The position numbers and the translations under genes are program-made. A stretch of DNA of 64,000 nucleotides, from contig JAJEKB010020889.1 in assembly GCA_022393335.1 (NCBI GenBank), positions 593,809 to 657,808 on the forward strand. The letters run 5' to 3'. This DNA is from Macrotrachela quadricornifera (lineage: Eukaryota; Rotifera; Eurotatoria; Philodinida; Philodinidae). Each line of letters opens with the position of its first letter. Within the stretch, counting starts at the first letter, position 1. Positions 48,908 to 60,624 of this stretch are shown in pieces. A model generated the notes under the pieces. That model did no database searches and had not been told where the DNA came from. It was given only the letters and a program-made list of their open reading frames with translations.

Positions 48908-49702
48908 ATGATGTTGAAATTACTCTTATCGATTGTTGTAGCCGTTTTGATGATTAACCAAGCATCTTATGTTTTGTAAGTTAGAGTAAAGTGTCTAAAT
49001 TTATCACCCAATTTCATGAAAAAAATTTTTGATTATCAGTGACGCTTGTGTTGGCTGCTTTGTCTTAATTTAACAAAAAAACGAAATCAACCACCGTCTG
49101 CTTTCGTATTTGGTAAAACTGTGTAGAAACGAAATAAACTTTGCCTAGCTGTCGCTTTTGTATACGATCTTATAAACTTATTTGTTCCTACTTGTCGTTT
49201 TAAGGCCATTCGATATACCAAAACGTATAGCACGTCAAAACGTCTTAAAATTTCATAGATGTATGATAAAATTTAATGGCATTGACAATGTTTATAAATC
49301 AGAATGTTTCGAGGTTAGTTTACATAATTACATAGGCTGTGGCTCTCTTCTTTAATGTGTCTATTGATATTCTTTTAGCAAGAAGTTAATAATATAACTC
49401 TTGAAAAGTGCTCTCATCATTTAAAAATGGAAAAATTATCAACATCTTCTTCTGTATCCGTTAAATGTTTGTCTTATAACTGCAGTGAATCAAAGAAAAA
49501 AATTAAAGTGCATTTATTATTAATACAAACAGATTTTTCGCAAATGAAATATTATCAAAGTGAAAAAATTGAATATCGGTTCCGAAAAAAGACAGAAAAA
49601 TGTCCACTATTTCCACAAGGTAAAACATTTCTTAAACTTTTCTTCAAAAATCATATTATTATTCGTGGCTTCTTTCTATTAACAGTAGTCATAACAACTT
49701 AA
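48908..49702 (+). CDS. small secreted protein, three exons
   Basis: Exons 48908-48975, 49205-49313 and 49379-49702 join in phase to 166 aa. Introns are 229 and 65 bp, GT-AG. The start MMLKLLLSIVVAVLMINQASYV is a clear signal peptide. The mature part has scattered Cys (RCMIKF, KSECFE, EKCSHHL, KCLSYNCSE, EKCPLFP) with basic segments, and the C-terminus is hydrophobic (IIIRGFFLLTVVITT), consistent with a membrane tail or GPI signal. Six to seven Cys suggest disulphides. No family was recognised. A retained last intron beginning at GTAAAAC (about 49620) would replace the hydrophobic tail. Confidence 0.6.
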
Positions 49703-50381
49703 ATTACTACGTATAATATGTTTAAATAGTGTCTGTCACCACTCAAGCAGCCAAACGAAGGCTAAAATACTAATCTTTTTTTCTAGTCTGGACGCTAGAA
49801 TAGGATTAATCAATTCAAAAAAAAAAGCCATTTGAACTAGTCTGAAAACCTTGAATTTTGTCTAGGCTATACTCTAAAAAAAACGTTTTGTCGGAAATCG
49901 ATAGAGAGTTTTCTGATTTGTCACTATATGAAACCTTTTATAGGTTTTTGGAGTAGAATTTTCGGGCTCTCGAAAATCCTTCAAAAAATATCCAAGAAAG
50001 CATTCAATATCAAAAACTTATGAGGCATTTTCGATACTTCGGTGATCTTTCATAGGTTTCCGACTGTCATCATTACAATCAATTGAACCATTCACTCAAG
50101 TATTTGATACACCTTTCTAATCTTTCTTTGAGTTAGACAAAGTGCTGAACTTAGTCATAATTGAAAATTTTGTTATTTTCGAATCCCTAAGTCTCTTAAA
50201 TATAGGGTCTTGAAATACTGATGACAAACAAAAGCGAAAGTGTTCTTCTTTAAAGTTTGTAAAACTAAACATTTGCTCTACCGAGTGTATTTTTTCTTCT
50301 TGCTTGCTTGACTGCTTACAATCTAGAGTCATATGAAATAAATTCATCAGCTAAGAAAGCGAAAGTTTTGAGGTTCAAAAA
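49703..50381. other. non-coding stretch
   Basis: About 0.7 kb, AT-rich; nothing recognised. It holds the promoter side of the beta-rich gene that follows. Confidence 0.4.
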
Positions 50382-50519
50382 GTGTCATCCATTTTCGAGT
50401 TGGTGATAATATTAGATGGCAATCTAAGGAATTTTAGAATAATTCTTAGCACTTCAACGTTTGCTGTTTTAGTATATATAGGAAACAGACAGACTAATAT
50501 CTCCACTGACTTTGTTACA

Positions 50520-51155
50520 ATGGCACCACAACGATTACTTTATGAATGGTACTCACTTAACTATTCTTCAAATGAATTTGAAGTAAAAATTGTAAATGGA
50601 CAATTAAAGGTTAATGATGCAAACATGAGATCTAATAGCGAATATATAACACTTGAAATAACGAATGGAACACTTGTTGGGTATGATCAAGGTGAATGGG
50701 GTGGTGAACTGATACTCAATCCGACTGACACAACAAAAAACACAATAATAATCAAAGACGGAAATATTAAATTCATATTTATATTTAACGACAAAATATA
50801 CTTTATGGAAGGTCTTTCACATTTGGGTTTTAGTGAAGGAGCCTTATACGAATTGGACATAACGAACAATAATTTTGCCTACAAAAAAATTATTGACTTT
50901 GAAGATACACCATTAGCATTTACGATTTACCAGAATAAAATATTAGTTGCCACATACACAAAATTTTATGTTGTAGAAAACTTTAAAAAGCAAATTATTG
51001 TTAAAGATGCATTTTGGAGTGGATTGTACCCGAACTCCCTTGCAGTAATTGATGACAGAAACGTTTTCTTAGGTATGAGAGGTGGTATTGCGAAACTTGA
51101 TTTGACAAACAGCAGTATAAAGTTTTATAAAAAAGGTTTAACCGTGAATAGATAA
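50520..51155 (+). CDS. bacterial-like beta-propeller-like protein
   Basis: 211 aa from the first in-frame ATG (50520). The frame is open for another 46 codons upstream, where a hydrophobic stretch (IILSTSTFAVLVYIG) could be a signal peptide if the real start lies in an upstream exon or uses another codon. The sequence is beta-rich with propeller-like strands: NGTLVGYDQGEWGGEL, NIKFIFIFNDKIYFMEGLSH, GALYELDI, LAVIDDRNVFLGMRGGIAKLDL. The style matches secreted hypothetical proteins of Bacteroidetes/Firmicutes more than animal proteins. No intron is seen. Function unknown; horizontal origin is an inference. Confidence 0.55.
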   Translation: MAPQRLLYEWYSLNYSSNEFEVKIVNGQLKVNDANMRSNSEYITLEITNGTLVGYDQGEWGGELILNPTDTTKNTIIIKDGNIKFIFIFNDKIYFMEGLSHLGFSEGALYELDITNNNFAYKKIIDFEDTPLAFTIYQNKILVATYTKFYVVENFKKQIIVKDAFWSGLYPNSLAVIDDRNVFLGMRGGIAKLDLTNSSIKFYKKGLTVNR

Positions 51156-52055
51156 CTCTCATTAACACTATATTGATTTATCTTCTATTTTCTCTGATGT
51201 TGTTTCTGATGCCACGGTCATAGTTGATTGATTCTTCTTCGTTCTATTCATGTTCATTTATCTTTTTCATTATATCTATTTTGCCTTTTCCCCTTTTCAT
51301 CTATTATTATTATTATTTCTTGTCTTTTGATTTATTTATATACAAATAAAACATATTCATCCACTTTATCTTATGGACATTATTCAGACATTATGACGAT
51401 CAAGATCTGGTAGAGAGTTTTATGATGGAGTCTCATTTAGGTACAATGATTTAGGTCACCTAATTACCAATGACAAAAGTATTGAGAATCGTATTCTTGA
51501 TCTAAAACATCAAGATTATGATAAAAAAAATCCTCTCTTGGATATATTTGAATAGCACAAGTGTAGCTACACAAAATACTATTTAAAGGTTAATATGAAG
51601 ATACAATACGTGAATATTCTGTTTGAGTCTCTTTGATACATGATCGAGCAATATTTAATGATACGTTACTACAGAGTGAGTAAAAATATTTTTTCAGATA
51701 GTAACGCAATGATTTTAAATAGAATCAATGACAAATATATCAAATGAAAAAGCATCAAAAATGGAATTTATCAGTATTAAATAGTAAGGGTTCTGTCAAT
51801 CTTTTTATATCAAATATAACAAAATTCCAAAAATTTTCTTCTCATTATCCCTGTAGAAAATCATTATTTTGAATCAAATACAGTCTTTGAATTGCCTCAT
51901 GAAAGAAATTTTTTCACACTAAAATAGCGAAACGGACGGACGGCATTTTAAGAACATTTCGGCACAATTTAAAGATGAAGGTAATTATATTTATTTACTA
52001 CGGCTTCTGCCATCTACTGTTCATAAATTTAGATGAAACGAACCAATGAATTGTT
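51156..52055. other. non-coding stretch
   Basis: About 0.9 kb, AT-rich with T-rich low complexity near 51230-51350. No coding signal. Confidence 0.4.
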
Positions 52056-52448
52056 GGAATAGGTCCTACCATAAGAAGTAATTTGATTCACAATTTTCTT
52101 CAAAAGAACTCAACTCAACGACCATCTTTACCTTGATGGTTCCAAATGGGTTCTTGATAGTCGCATAGTGATCCTAGATAGTCCACTTGATGGTCTCATA
52201 TAGGTCCTTGATAATTTTCCTTGTTGGCGTTAGATGGGTGTCGGATTGTGCCACTTGGTGGCGCCGGACGAATGCCAAATAGTTCCAGCTGGTAATCCGA
52301 GATGGGCTTGATGAAGTGTTTAATTGGTTTATTTTTGATTCAAAGAATTGTTTTGAAAGATCCAACTATTCCAAATAAGCAGTCGATTCGTTGAGTTCTT
52401 TTGAAAAGAACTAAGAAACAGTCTAGTTCTTATGATAAGGCGTATTCC
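52056..52448. mobile_element. 393-bp MITE with 65-bp terminal inverted repeats
   Basis: The left end (GGAATAGGTCCTACCATAAG) and the complement of the right end (GGAATACGCCTTATCATAAG) pair over about 65 bp. The pairing includes the stretch TTCAAAAGAACTCAAC on both. The inside is more GC-rich than the flanks and non-coding. A target duplication is not obvious. Confidence 0.72.
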
Positions 52449-52999
52449 GATGGTGCATCTGACTTTATAGGCAACAGACAACAAAAGTCATTTTAAAAAA
52501 AACATACTTTAACTTTAACTTTAAAGTAAAGTTAAAATGCCACACCTGATCCTAGCTAACCATGTCGATATGGTTTTGAAATGGTAGACTATTCTTCGGA
52601 TTAGATCAGCATGAAAGCCGATTTTTCAATTTCTCTTTGTTTATTCTTGATATTATTATAAGTGATGAATAAGTTCATATCTATATAAAATAGCGCTTTT
52701 ATATTAATTGAAGAAATATTTTCCTCATTTGGACTTGTTCATTTTGTAGACATATCGATAAAAATTTCGTTTATATATCTCTTTATTAGTTATATTCTAT
52801 TCCTGTTACTTACATTGACACAGAATCAATTTCAGTAGTTCTTTATCTTATGAATTATCAAAGATTATTATTGCTCTATTATAAGTCAATCATATATGTT
52901 TATTGAGATCTTAATTTATTTTCGAGTATCAATGATTTTTTTCATGAATATAAATGAATAATTAAGGTAATAAGTATAGTTTAATTTTTGTCCAATTGT
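52449..52999. other. non-coding stretch with short palindrome
   Basis: AT-rich. At about 52508-52535 a CTTTAACTTTAACTTTAAAG repeat forms a small self-complementary unit. Nothing else recognised. Confidence 0.4.
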
Positions 53000-53387
53000 T
53001 CACGAAGCACAATATGGACACATGGGACATTTCTTTCCATTGACAGTTATATAACTTGTTTTGATGTTATCACATGGTTGTTTTACAGCCATACATCTTG
53101 GCATTGGACACATATTTATCTATAAATAAAAATCGAATGAGATAACTCATACATATATATATTGGTTATTTATTCATAAATAGTAGGACTATTAATATAT
53201 ATACTTACTGATTTAGCTGCATTCTTCGAAGATAGAGCATCTGTTTTGTTCAATATTGAAAAAAAAATAGAAATAATTAACCGATATTTTATAATCACTG
53301 TTTATACATGAGTGTCGTTTTACCTGATGCAGTCCATGCACAGACAATCATACATAAGATGAATAGAAACTTGATTATTATATTCAT
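53000..53387 (-). CDS. 71-aa secreted cysteine-rich peptide, three exons
   Basis: Exons 53324-53387, 53209-53240 and 53000-53119 on the minus strand join in phase (216 nt). Introns are 83 and 89 bp, GT-AG. The signal peptide is MNIIIKFLFILCMIVCAWTA. A short spacer leads to a C-terminal domain with six Cys spaced C-x4-C-x6-C-x14-C-x2-C-x2-C, including CPMPRC and KKCPMCPYC. The size and Cys layout resemble small secreted peptides of the antistasin/protease-inhibitor or antimicrobial kind, but no family is certain. Each exon is too short to show as a long open frame. Confidence 0.68.
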
Positions 53388-53975
53388 ATCGTTGATTGAT
53401 TTGATTAAGAATGAAAACGAGTGAGTCTTTTTTCTGTATTTCATTTGTATTTATATACCAAATTTATGAGAACTATGACATATGTATTATCGTCTTATGT
53501 TATCAGTACGTTTTTTTTTATTTTGATGTAATTGCGACTATTATCTAAATGCTTTCTGTAAAAATCTGGATATATATATAATATATTTGCACTTGCCAAA
53601 GTGCATTTTTATTTTAAAAAAGTGAAAGTTCTAATAGTATTCGCTCATCTTCTAAATTGTAATGAGGAAGTTATATCATCATTTGTGTAATAATTTTATT
53701 TATTTGACTTTTTTCCTTTGATTAGTATATCTCTTATTATATATATCACACCAACTATTATCGGGATTTTAATAAAAGAGCATCGAAAAAAATGCTTATA
53801 AATTTTTATCAAATATAGATAGTGACTTGTAATTTTTGCCATTCGAAAGAGAAGCTGCCAGAATGTGCGCCTATGAAAAATAAATGCTTTTCCAAATATT
53901 TTCCATACTAATTTCAAGAAATCAAATTTGAAAAAACTGATGAGGTATCAAAAAAATGATTTTTAGTTTTTTCGC
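53388..53975. other. non-coding stretch
   Basis: AT-rich promoter side of the Cys-rich peptide gene. A 73-codon minus-strand open stretch (53696-53917) has no family features. Confidence 0.4.
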
Positions 53976-53977
53976 TA

Positions 53978-54915
53978 AAGGGTGTTCACAAAGTTTCAAC
54001 CTCTCCCTAGTAAATCACGAATACCTATATCAGAGTCATATGATGATATTGATCAAATTATGTCATTTTATACAGAGAGAAAAGACCTATCATCTGAAAA
54101 AAAGACAATTTGAAATATATAAATTTATTATAGATTTATGGTCATTTTATTAGTTTCGAGTGAGAATTTTTACTTTTGCGTTTTTTGCAAAAACAGAAAT
54201 ATTCTTGTGACATCTGAGCTGGAATAGTTTTCTCAAATCTTTTGTAGGATTGAAGAGTTCATCAAGTCTTACAAAAATATGACTATCAACAATTTTGCTG
54301 ATCCTGTTTCTGATACAAAATTTGAAGACAAGTAGAAAAACTAGTACAAATCTTTTGTGTAGTGTATTAAAGAAAGTGCGCTTAATCCTCCATATCTTTG
54401 GTCAATCGATCATTTAGTCTATTTCTGAAGCTCAGAAAGGATATTTTCAATCACAGTACGCGACAGAGCATCTCAACTCGTAAAATGATAAATGGAACAG
54501 TCGATCTATGAAACTTATTGAATGTTACGTACACATAATAACACATGATTCACCAGATTTTTGTCGTTTTGTATTCAAAAGAGGATCAAAAGTTTTTGAA
54601 GACCCATATTTTGGTAGAGCTTGTCGAACTTTATCTAGTCATATAAAAATCCATATCTCAATCAAGTTTAATCACTCAAATATAGCGAGAATATTTCTGT
54701 TTTTGCAAAAAAAGCAAAAGTAAAAATTCTCACTCGAAACTAATAAAATGACCATAAATCTATAATAAATTTATATATTTCAAATTGTCTTTTTTTCAGA
54801 TGATACATCTTTTCTCTCTGTATAAAATGACACAATTTGATCAATATCATCATATGATTTTGATATAAGTATTCGTGATTTACTAGGGAGAGGTCGAAAC
54901 TTTGTGAGCACTCTT
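53978..54915. mobile_element. 938-bp foldback element, mariner-type ends
   Basis: The ends AAGGGTGTTCACAAAGTTTC (53978) and the complement AAGAGTGCTCACAAAGTTTC (ending 54915) are flanked by TA on both sides. The arms match strongly for about 240 bp and more weakly for another 100 or so, leaving a centre of about 240 bp. No transposase motif was recognised in the centre. The TA duplication fits Tc1/mariner-driven movement. Confidence 0.82.
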
Positions 54916-55215
54916 TAAATAAGTAATTGTTTGCTGAAAAAAGTCGAATCTACCACAATCTTCATCGATATGCAAAAGAAATTTTCAAGAAAAATAAAAG
55001 ATAAAATAATTAAATACAATTTCTTTTTTATTAGTATTCATGTTATATCGTGCTAAACATAGATCAAACAGTAATAGTCCTATAGGCGGTCGTTTCCAGG
55101 TTAAACACATGCAGTGTGCTTATCTCTTTTTTTTATTTCATTTTCAAAATGAAATATTTCTAGATGTTTTATAAAACTAAACATCTAATCAAGCAGACAC
55201 ACTATGTATACAGTC

Positions 55216-56859
55216 TTATTGATAAATTCGATATCCCATAAATTGAACATATTTTTCTATTTCATCCATCACCCATGGCGTTGAACCCAAGATAAATGGT
55301 TCATCATTTTTCAGTCTCACGACTAGTTGTAGTTCTGCATTATTGTGACCTGTCCAAAGAGGTAAAAACCAATGTTGAGATCGCCATATATTTACATTTT
55401 CGAGCAGCCAAATATCAGCTGGATATAATTTTGGATTGATTTTGACGGTTTGGTCTAGTTGTGCATCTTTCGATTTTTCTATTATGTCACGTGCAGCGAT
55501 AGTATTCTTAATACGAACCCACTGTTTTAACAAAACTCCTTGATCGTCTCCCTTTTGAACAATAAATTCGTCAAGATTAATCACATTATCAACAGAATCG
55601 ACTATTCGTAAACATATCCACTTTGATGACCAGCCGATTGGATTAAAGCCTGCATTTTCACATTGCTGCGAGACTTGTTTGGCTTGTTCAATATCTTTTA
55701 AATATTCATGACTATATGAATTATCACGATAGAATGAGTACATAGCTATGTTACTCAAAGGCCAATAGTCGATACGTACTACAAAGCAAAATACAACCAA
55801 GAAGATCAGAAGACTTGTAATGCTCCATGCTGCTGTTAGAGTTGTTGTATTGACAGGAGTATGACTCTTTTCAGTATTATTCAAATGTAGACCTAGTAAA
55901 TAGCACCACGTCTGAGGAAAGTAGTCTGGATTCAACGTTAGAAAAATACCAATATGAAATGTAGCTGCGAAAAAAATAAGTATAAAGCGAGCTAATTCTG
56001 TAAATAATGCCCATGGTGATGCAAGTTCCAATATCATACTTTGAACTGACAGAAACATGCTCAAATAGCGAGATTTTGATGTTAGACGTTTAAGCCATGG
56101 CCAACGACCTTTACTCTCGTCTTTCACATAATAGGCGATCGTATTACCATTCATCCATTGCAATCCACTATTGAAGAGTTTTGTAATACCTCCAAAAAAC
56201 AATGTCACCATACCGCCAGCAAGTGCCACCTTACGACCAAAGCCAGAAGTCAATAATGAAGGCTCGGTTAGAATTTGAAACGGATATTTTGCATAACGAG
56301 ATGAAAAATAATGATCAATACTATACAAACCATTTCCATTACTAAATGCAAGTGCTAACATCGTGTAAACAGGGGTATACCAACGATGATTCGTTCCTAC
56401 ACATCCAACTACGATACCATGCAATATTAACATACAAATACCAACAAGAATAGGACACCAAATACCACCAAAACCTAGAATGCATCCAATCCATGCAATT
56501 AGATATACAGCTCGAATAAATTTAAGTTTCCATAATGTTATCCAATTTATTCCAATTACTTTCATAAAACCTTGAAGGGTAAAGAATTCTGGTAATGTAT
56601 AGGCATATAGTTCTGGTGCTTGCAATGGACTATCACCAATATGAGGACGAACAATAGGACTAAGTAAGGCAAGCAATAATAGGCCAGTATAAAATACTAT
56701 TCGTACAATGTCATTCATTGGAGGTATATCATCACACCAGAACGTTATGAATCTTCTATTAAATTCCTTATCAGTTTGGACTATTGCATAGAATGTCACT
56801 ATTATTGTCGATGATATAATAAAAGTAACAAACCAGGATTTACCGATTGATAGAGTCAT
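55216..56859 (-). CDS. HTTM (vitamin K gamma-carboxylase-like) membrane protein
   Basis: A 547-aa intronless protein starting at the ATG of MTLSIGKSW (56859). It has about ten hydrophobic segments. The stretch GGITKLFNSGLQWMNGNTIAYYV and the following LASPWALFTELARFILIFFAATFHIGIF region match the HTTM domain pattern, a multi-helix unit found in gamma-glutamyl carboxylase and many bacterial proteins. The soluble C-terminal 120 residues end in ELQLVVRLKNDEPFIL. The lysine-rich catalytic features of true carboxylase are not evident, so the reaction is unknown. Lack of introns may point to a transferred gene. Confidence 0.6.
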   Translation of the reverse strand: MTLSIGKSWFVTFIISSTIIVTFYAIVQTDKEFNRRFITFWCDDIPPMNDIVRIVFYTGLLLLALLSPIVRPHIGDSPLQAPELYAYTLPEFFTLQGFMKVIGINWITLWKLKFIRAVYLIAWIGCILGFGGIWCPILVGICMLILHGIVVGCVGTNHRWYTPVYTMLALAFSNGNGLYSIDHYFSSRYAKYPFQILTEPSLLTSGFGRKVALAGGMVTLFFGGITKLFNSGLQWMNGNTIAYYVKDESKGRWPWLKRLTSKSRYLSMFLSVQSMILELASPWALFTELARFILIFFAATFHIGIFLTLNPDYFPQTWCYLLGLHLNNTEKSHTPVNTTTLTAAWSITSLLIFLVVFCFVVRIDYWPLSNIAMYSFYRDNSYSHEYLKDIEQAKQVSQQCENAGFNPIGWSSKWICLRIVDSVDNVINLDEFIVQKGDDQGVLLKQWVRIKNTIAARDIIEKSKDAQLDQTVKINPKLYPADIWLLENVNIWRSQHWFLPLWTGHNNAELQLVVRLKNDEPFILGSTPWVMDEIEKYVQFMGYRIYQ

Positions 56860-59186
56860 TTTACTGTAACACAAATAAAAGAGACAAAATTATATGAGTA
56901 TTGATCAAGAATAATGAAAAACGTTAATAATAATATTTATTGAATAAAATTTTATACAAGAAAAGAAGTCAATAAATAAATCAGTAATGAACCTCATGTC
57001 TAAAAAACATGCACGACTTTATCTTTTAGCTTACCTATACACGTGTATCAGTGCATAAATAAATGAATACAACATGTTAGATTATACGATTTTTTTTTCG
57101 TTCTTTACCACACACAAATGCGTTGAAGTGTATCAATGTAGGAAAAAAAACTTTCAATAGTATTTTTTTTTGTACAGATATTGCAATCTACCTATGTCTT
57201 CAGTATCGTTAAAAATTTGGCAATTAGTCATAATTGCAAGTTGAAATACGATAAAGTACTATTTTTTATTCGATATTCCTGATAAATTTTATGTCTAATT
57301 ATGGTTTTATATCTAATTATTATGCCATATCATATCACTAACGGAAGTAATTGTATGTATAGAATCTCGATAGATACTGTTAAATTAAGATGTTCTTATT
57401 ATTAATATGTGTTAATGAATGTTTTTACTAAAAGATGAAGTGCTGACATCATCATACTTGAATAAAACGCGTAATAAAAATAAAAAATATCTATACGATA
57501 GTATAACAGTTGTAACTGAATGATAAAAATGATTTATAGAAAACAGTTTTTCTGCTACGTAAGTTTTAATAAAATAAAACATTCTTCCATAATAATCAGT
57601 AATAAGCAAAAGAAGATGTGTCATCATGCGACTGCAAAAAAAAAACACATGATGAATCTGAATATACGTTGGTTTCTAATGAAGTCCTATTAAAAAGTAT
57701 AAAAATCAAGGAGAATAAGGACTTGAGAAAAATTTATAAGATTTCTAAAGATATCAGTCTTTTGGTAGATGTAAGCTTTTTAAGAAAATAATTTTATTGA
57801 TTGAATTCATCGATAACCATTTACTGAAAGTATTGTCTATTTTACTTGACTTCATATAATAAAAGTTTCGGATTTCTTTAGTTGTCGACAAATAGTAAGT
57901 GACATGTTTGTATCTCAAAAATTTTTCCATAAGACAATGTCATTGTCTGAGAGTTTATGATCAAATAGGATCGATTGGTTGTTACCAATTTTTACCGATC
58001 CAACTGAACTAGATAAACTGGCCGGTCTTCACCAGTTTTACGGATTAAAAAAAATTTTCTTGTATCTACAATTGTCTCTGTTTATCTCTTGAATCAAATC
58101 AAATAATATTAGTCAAAATTTATTTGTAAATCCAACTTCATCCATATGTTATCTGTAATCATGCTTGAGATTGAAGGATGTTTTGCTGCTTTCTACTATT
58201 TGAGTTCATTCAAAAACAGTAAACCAACTGGCTATTGGCTTTTCTTAGCACGTAAAGTCAGAAGTAATTAAAATAGAGTATACAGTGTTTATTTAAGTAG
58301 AAATAATATCAATAGAAAAATACAGCAAATAATAGATAATAGTATTTCTTTTTTTATTTTATTAATGATAATGAGTGAACGTGAGGAGTGAGAAAATGAA
58401 ATATTCACTTTTCTTCAATTATGTCAGTTTTGTTTCGATAACATACATGATAAAAAAAAATGCGATAATTTTGAACAGACATTAAAAATATTATCTAACT
58501 GCTGGTCTTTCATGCAATATTCATTTTTTATATATTGGTTAGACTGAAAGAGTTGATATTTGTAGTATGTATACTATTATCCTAGTTCTAATTTATACTA
58601 GAATTTGAGCTTTCTATTTACTATCATTATCAGTTTATATGCATTATAAAAACACAACTCTAGATATAATTGTTTTTTTTTGTCATGTGAAATATTTGCC
58701 ACTTTTGTGATCAAAATTAGCTCTTCTAATTTAAAATTAATGTCACTAAATAATGAATTTTCTTTACTAAAAAAAAGTTTTTAAAGAAATAGTAATTTAC
58801 TACCAACCTACTAAGTTAAAAAAATAGCATTTTTTTATCGCTTCATGTATTCTATTCTTACGATTGAACGTCGTTATTGACGGAAAAAACGAATTATACA
58901 TGTTTTTCTTTATTTATAACGATCTGATAGATAACAGAACGCAAAAGTATACTTAAATTAAAAAAATTTGCTCGTCACGAATGAAATCGCTTAATATAGG
59001 AAATACTTGGGTCTATAACTCGTTTGACGACTCTAAACTAAACTTTTTCATTTTAAGACAATCAAAATTTCCTTGTAAAAAATACAATATTCAAATAAAC
59101 ATTATTAAAAAAAAATATTTTATTATAATATTTTACATTTCATCAATCTATGATTAAATAAATTAGTAGTCGATTAATGTTTTTTA
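56860..59186. other. long non-coding stretch
   Basis: About 2.3 kb of AT-rich DNA between two minus-strand genes. No exons, repeats with clear ends or RNA genes were recognised. Confidence 0.4.
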
Positions 59187-60554
59187 TTAATTAGAGTTCA
59201 TCTCTTTTAGTAATGTTCTTGCCCAATGTGCTGATGTATTGTTTGATACTTTCTTAAAAAGATTTTTCTGTATTTTTTTCCGTTCTACTTCTGATAATTC
59301 AAGTGCTTCCTTGATTAATAGAGCTAATTCATCACAATCCATTGGATTAAACTGCATCGGTGTGTTTAATATTGAAGCACATCCTGCAAATTTACTGAGA
59401 AGTAAAACACCGCCAAGACCATATTGAGATACAACGTATTCGAATGCTACAAGATTTAAACCATCTACTACTGAAGATATAATGCAAATATCAGCCATTC
59501 GATAGAGTGCGATTAAATAATTAAAATCTACAGATTCATGTCGATATTCAATGACTCGACCATGTTTTCTATTTATTGAATCACATAATGATGCAATTCT
59601 CAATTGATAATTTTTGTATGATAAAATATCTTCTCGACTTGGAACAGCAATTTGTTCAAAAATAATATTTTGTCCACCATTATCAAGAAATCGTTCATAA
59701 GCTTTAAATTTCAAATCAAGTCCTTTTATATAATCAACTCGATCCACACCAACGATTAATTTTTTACCTTTATATTTTTCAGCAATTTTTCTCATTTCAT
59801 ATTGAGTTCTTTCAGAATTTATTGTATCTAAAATTTTTTTTGGTTGAATACCAAATATTACATTTCGTATTTTAACCATTCGACCTTTATAGTAGATAAT
59901 ATCATCAACTTTAGTATTAAGAAGTTCATGACATGCATCAATAAAATTCAACTTATATTTTAATATATGAAAACCAATCCAATCAGCTCGTAAAAGTGAT
60001 TCACAAAATTGTTTTGATTGTGGAATTATTCGAAAGATTTCCGGACGAGGCCAATTTGTATGTAAAAAAATTCCAATTTTCACTGATTTCTTACTTTTTT
60101 CTCTAATTAGTTGTGGTAATAACATTAAATGATAATCATGAATCCAAATAATATCATTTTCTTCCATAACTTCTAATACTTTTTCTGCAAATAATTCATT
60201 TGCTTTAACATAAGCATCAAAGTAACTATCTCGATATTTATATTCGAATATAAAATTATGTAAGAGTGGCCATAATGTTTCATTAGAATATTTTACATAA
60301 TAAAGTTCAGCAAGTTTATCATCCATAAAAACTGGAAGACAACCAAATTTTTGTATTAAATCTATTTCTAATTGTTTTTCTAATGATTTTTCTACTTCTA
60401 AACCTGGCCATCCAATCCATAAAAAATTTATTGTATCTTTCATACCTTCAAGACCACTTTTAAGACCTCCACTACTTGGCTTATATAAATAACAATCATC
60501 ATCTTTTACAATGGTGATTGGAAGACGATTTGAAACGTTAATTATTTTCCGCAT
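59187..60554 (-). CDS. TPS: trehalose-6-phosphate synthase, single-domain
   Basis: A 455-aa intronless GT20 enzyme that makes trehalose 6-phosphate from UDP-glucose and glucose 6-phosphate. Seen: VSNRLP with Arg10, SGGLKS (28-33), WIGWPG (46-51), YY at 85-86 and Trp95, WIHDYHLMLLP with Asp140, GIFLHTNWP, VDRVDYIKG with Arg272 and Lys278, QIAVPSR, and DGLNLVAFE with Asp364 and Glu372. All main substrate contacts appear kept; FGIQ replaces the usual FGID-like motif and Val363 precedes DG where Arg is common. The length equals bacterial OtsA, and the C-terminal phosphatase domain of animal and plant enzymes is absent. An inverted repeat lies upstream. Bdelloid TPS genes are reported to be transferred and desiccation-induced. 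Confidence 0.93.
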   Translation of the reverse strand: MRKIINVSNRLPITIVKDDDCYLYKPSSGGLKSGLEGMKDTINFLWIGWPGLEVEKSLEKQLEIDLIQKFGCLPVFMDDKLAELYYVKYSNETLWPLLHNFIFEYKYRDSYFDAYVKANELFAEKVLEVMEENDIIWIHDYHLMLLPQLIREKSKKSVKIGIFLHTNWPRPEIFRIIPQSKQFCESLLRADWIGFHILKYKLNFIDACHELLNTKVDDIIYYKGRMVKIRNVIFGIQPKKILDTINSERTQYEMRKIAEKYKGKKLIVGVDRVDYIKGLDLKFKAYERFLDNGGQNIIFEQIAVPSREDILSYKNYQLRIASLCDSINRKHGRVIEYRHESVDFNYLIALYRMADICIISSVVDGLNLVAFEYVVSQYGLGGVLLLSKFAGCASILNTPMQFNPMDCDELALLIKEALELSEVERKKIQKNLFKKVSNNTSAHWARTLLKEMNSN

Positions 60555-60624
60555 GTATTTATTTCGTCTGTAATTGTGTTGAAAATAATTTTGTCTTATC
60601 TAAATAAATTGGTAAATTTATTAT

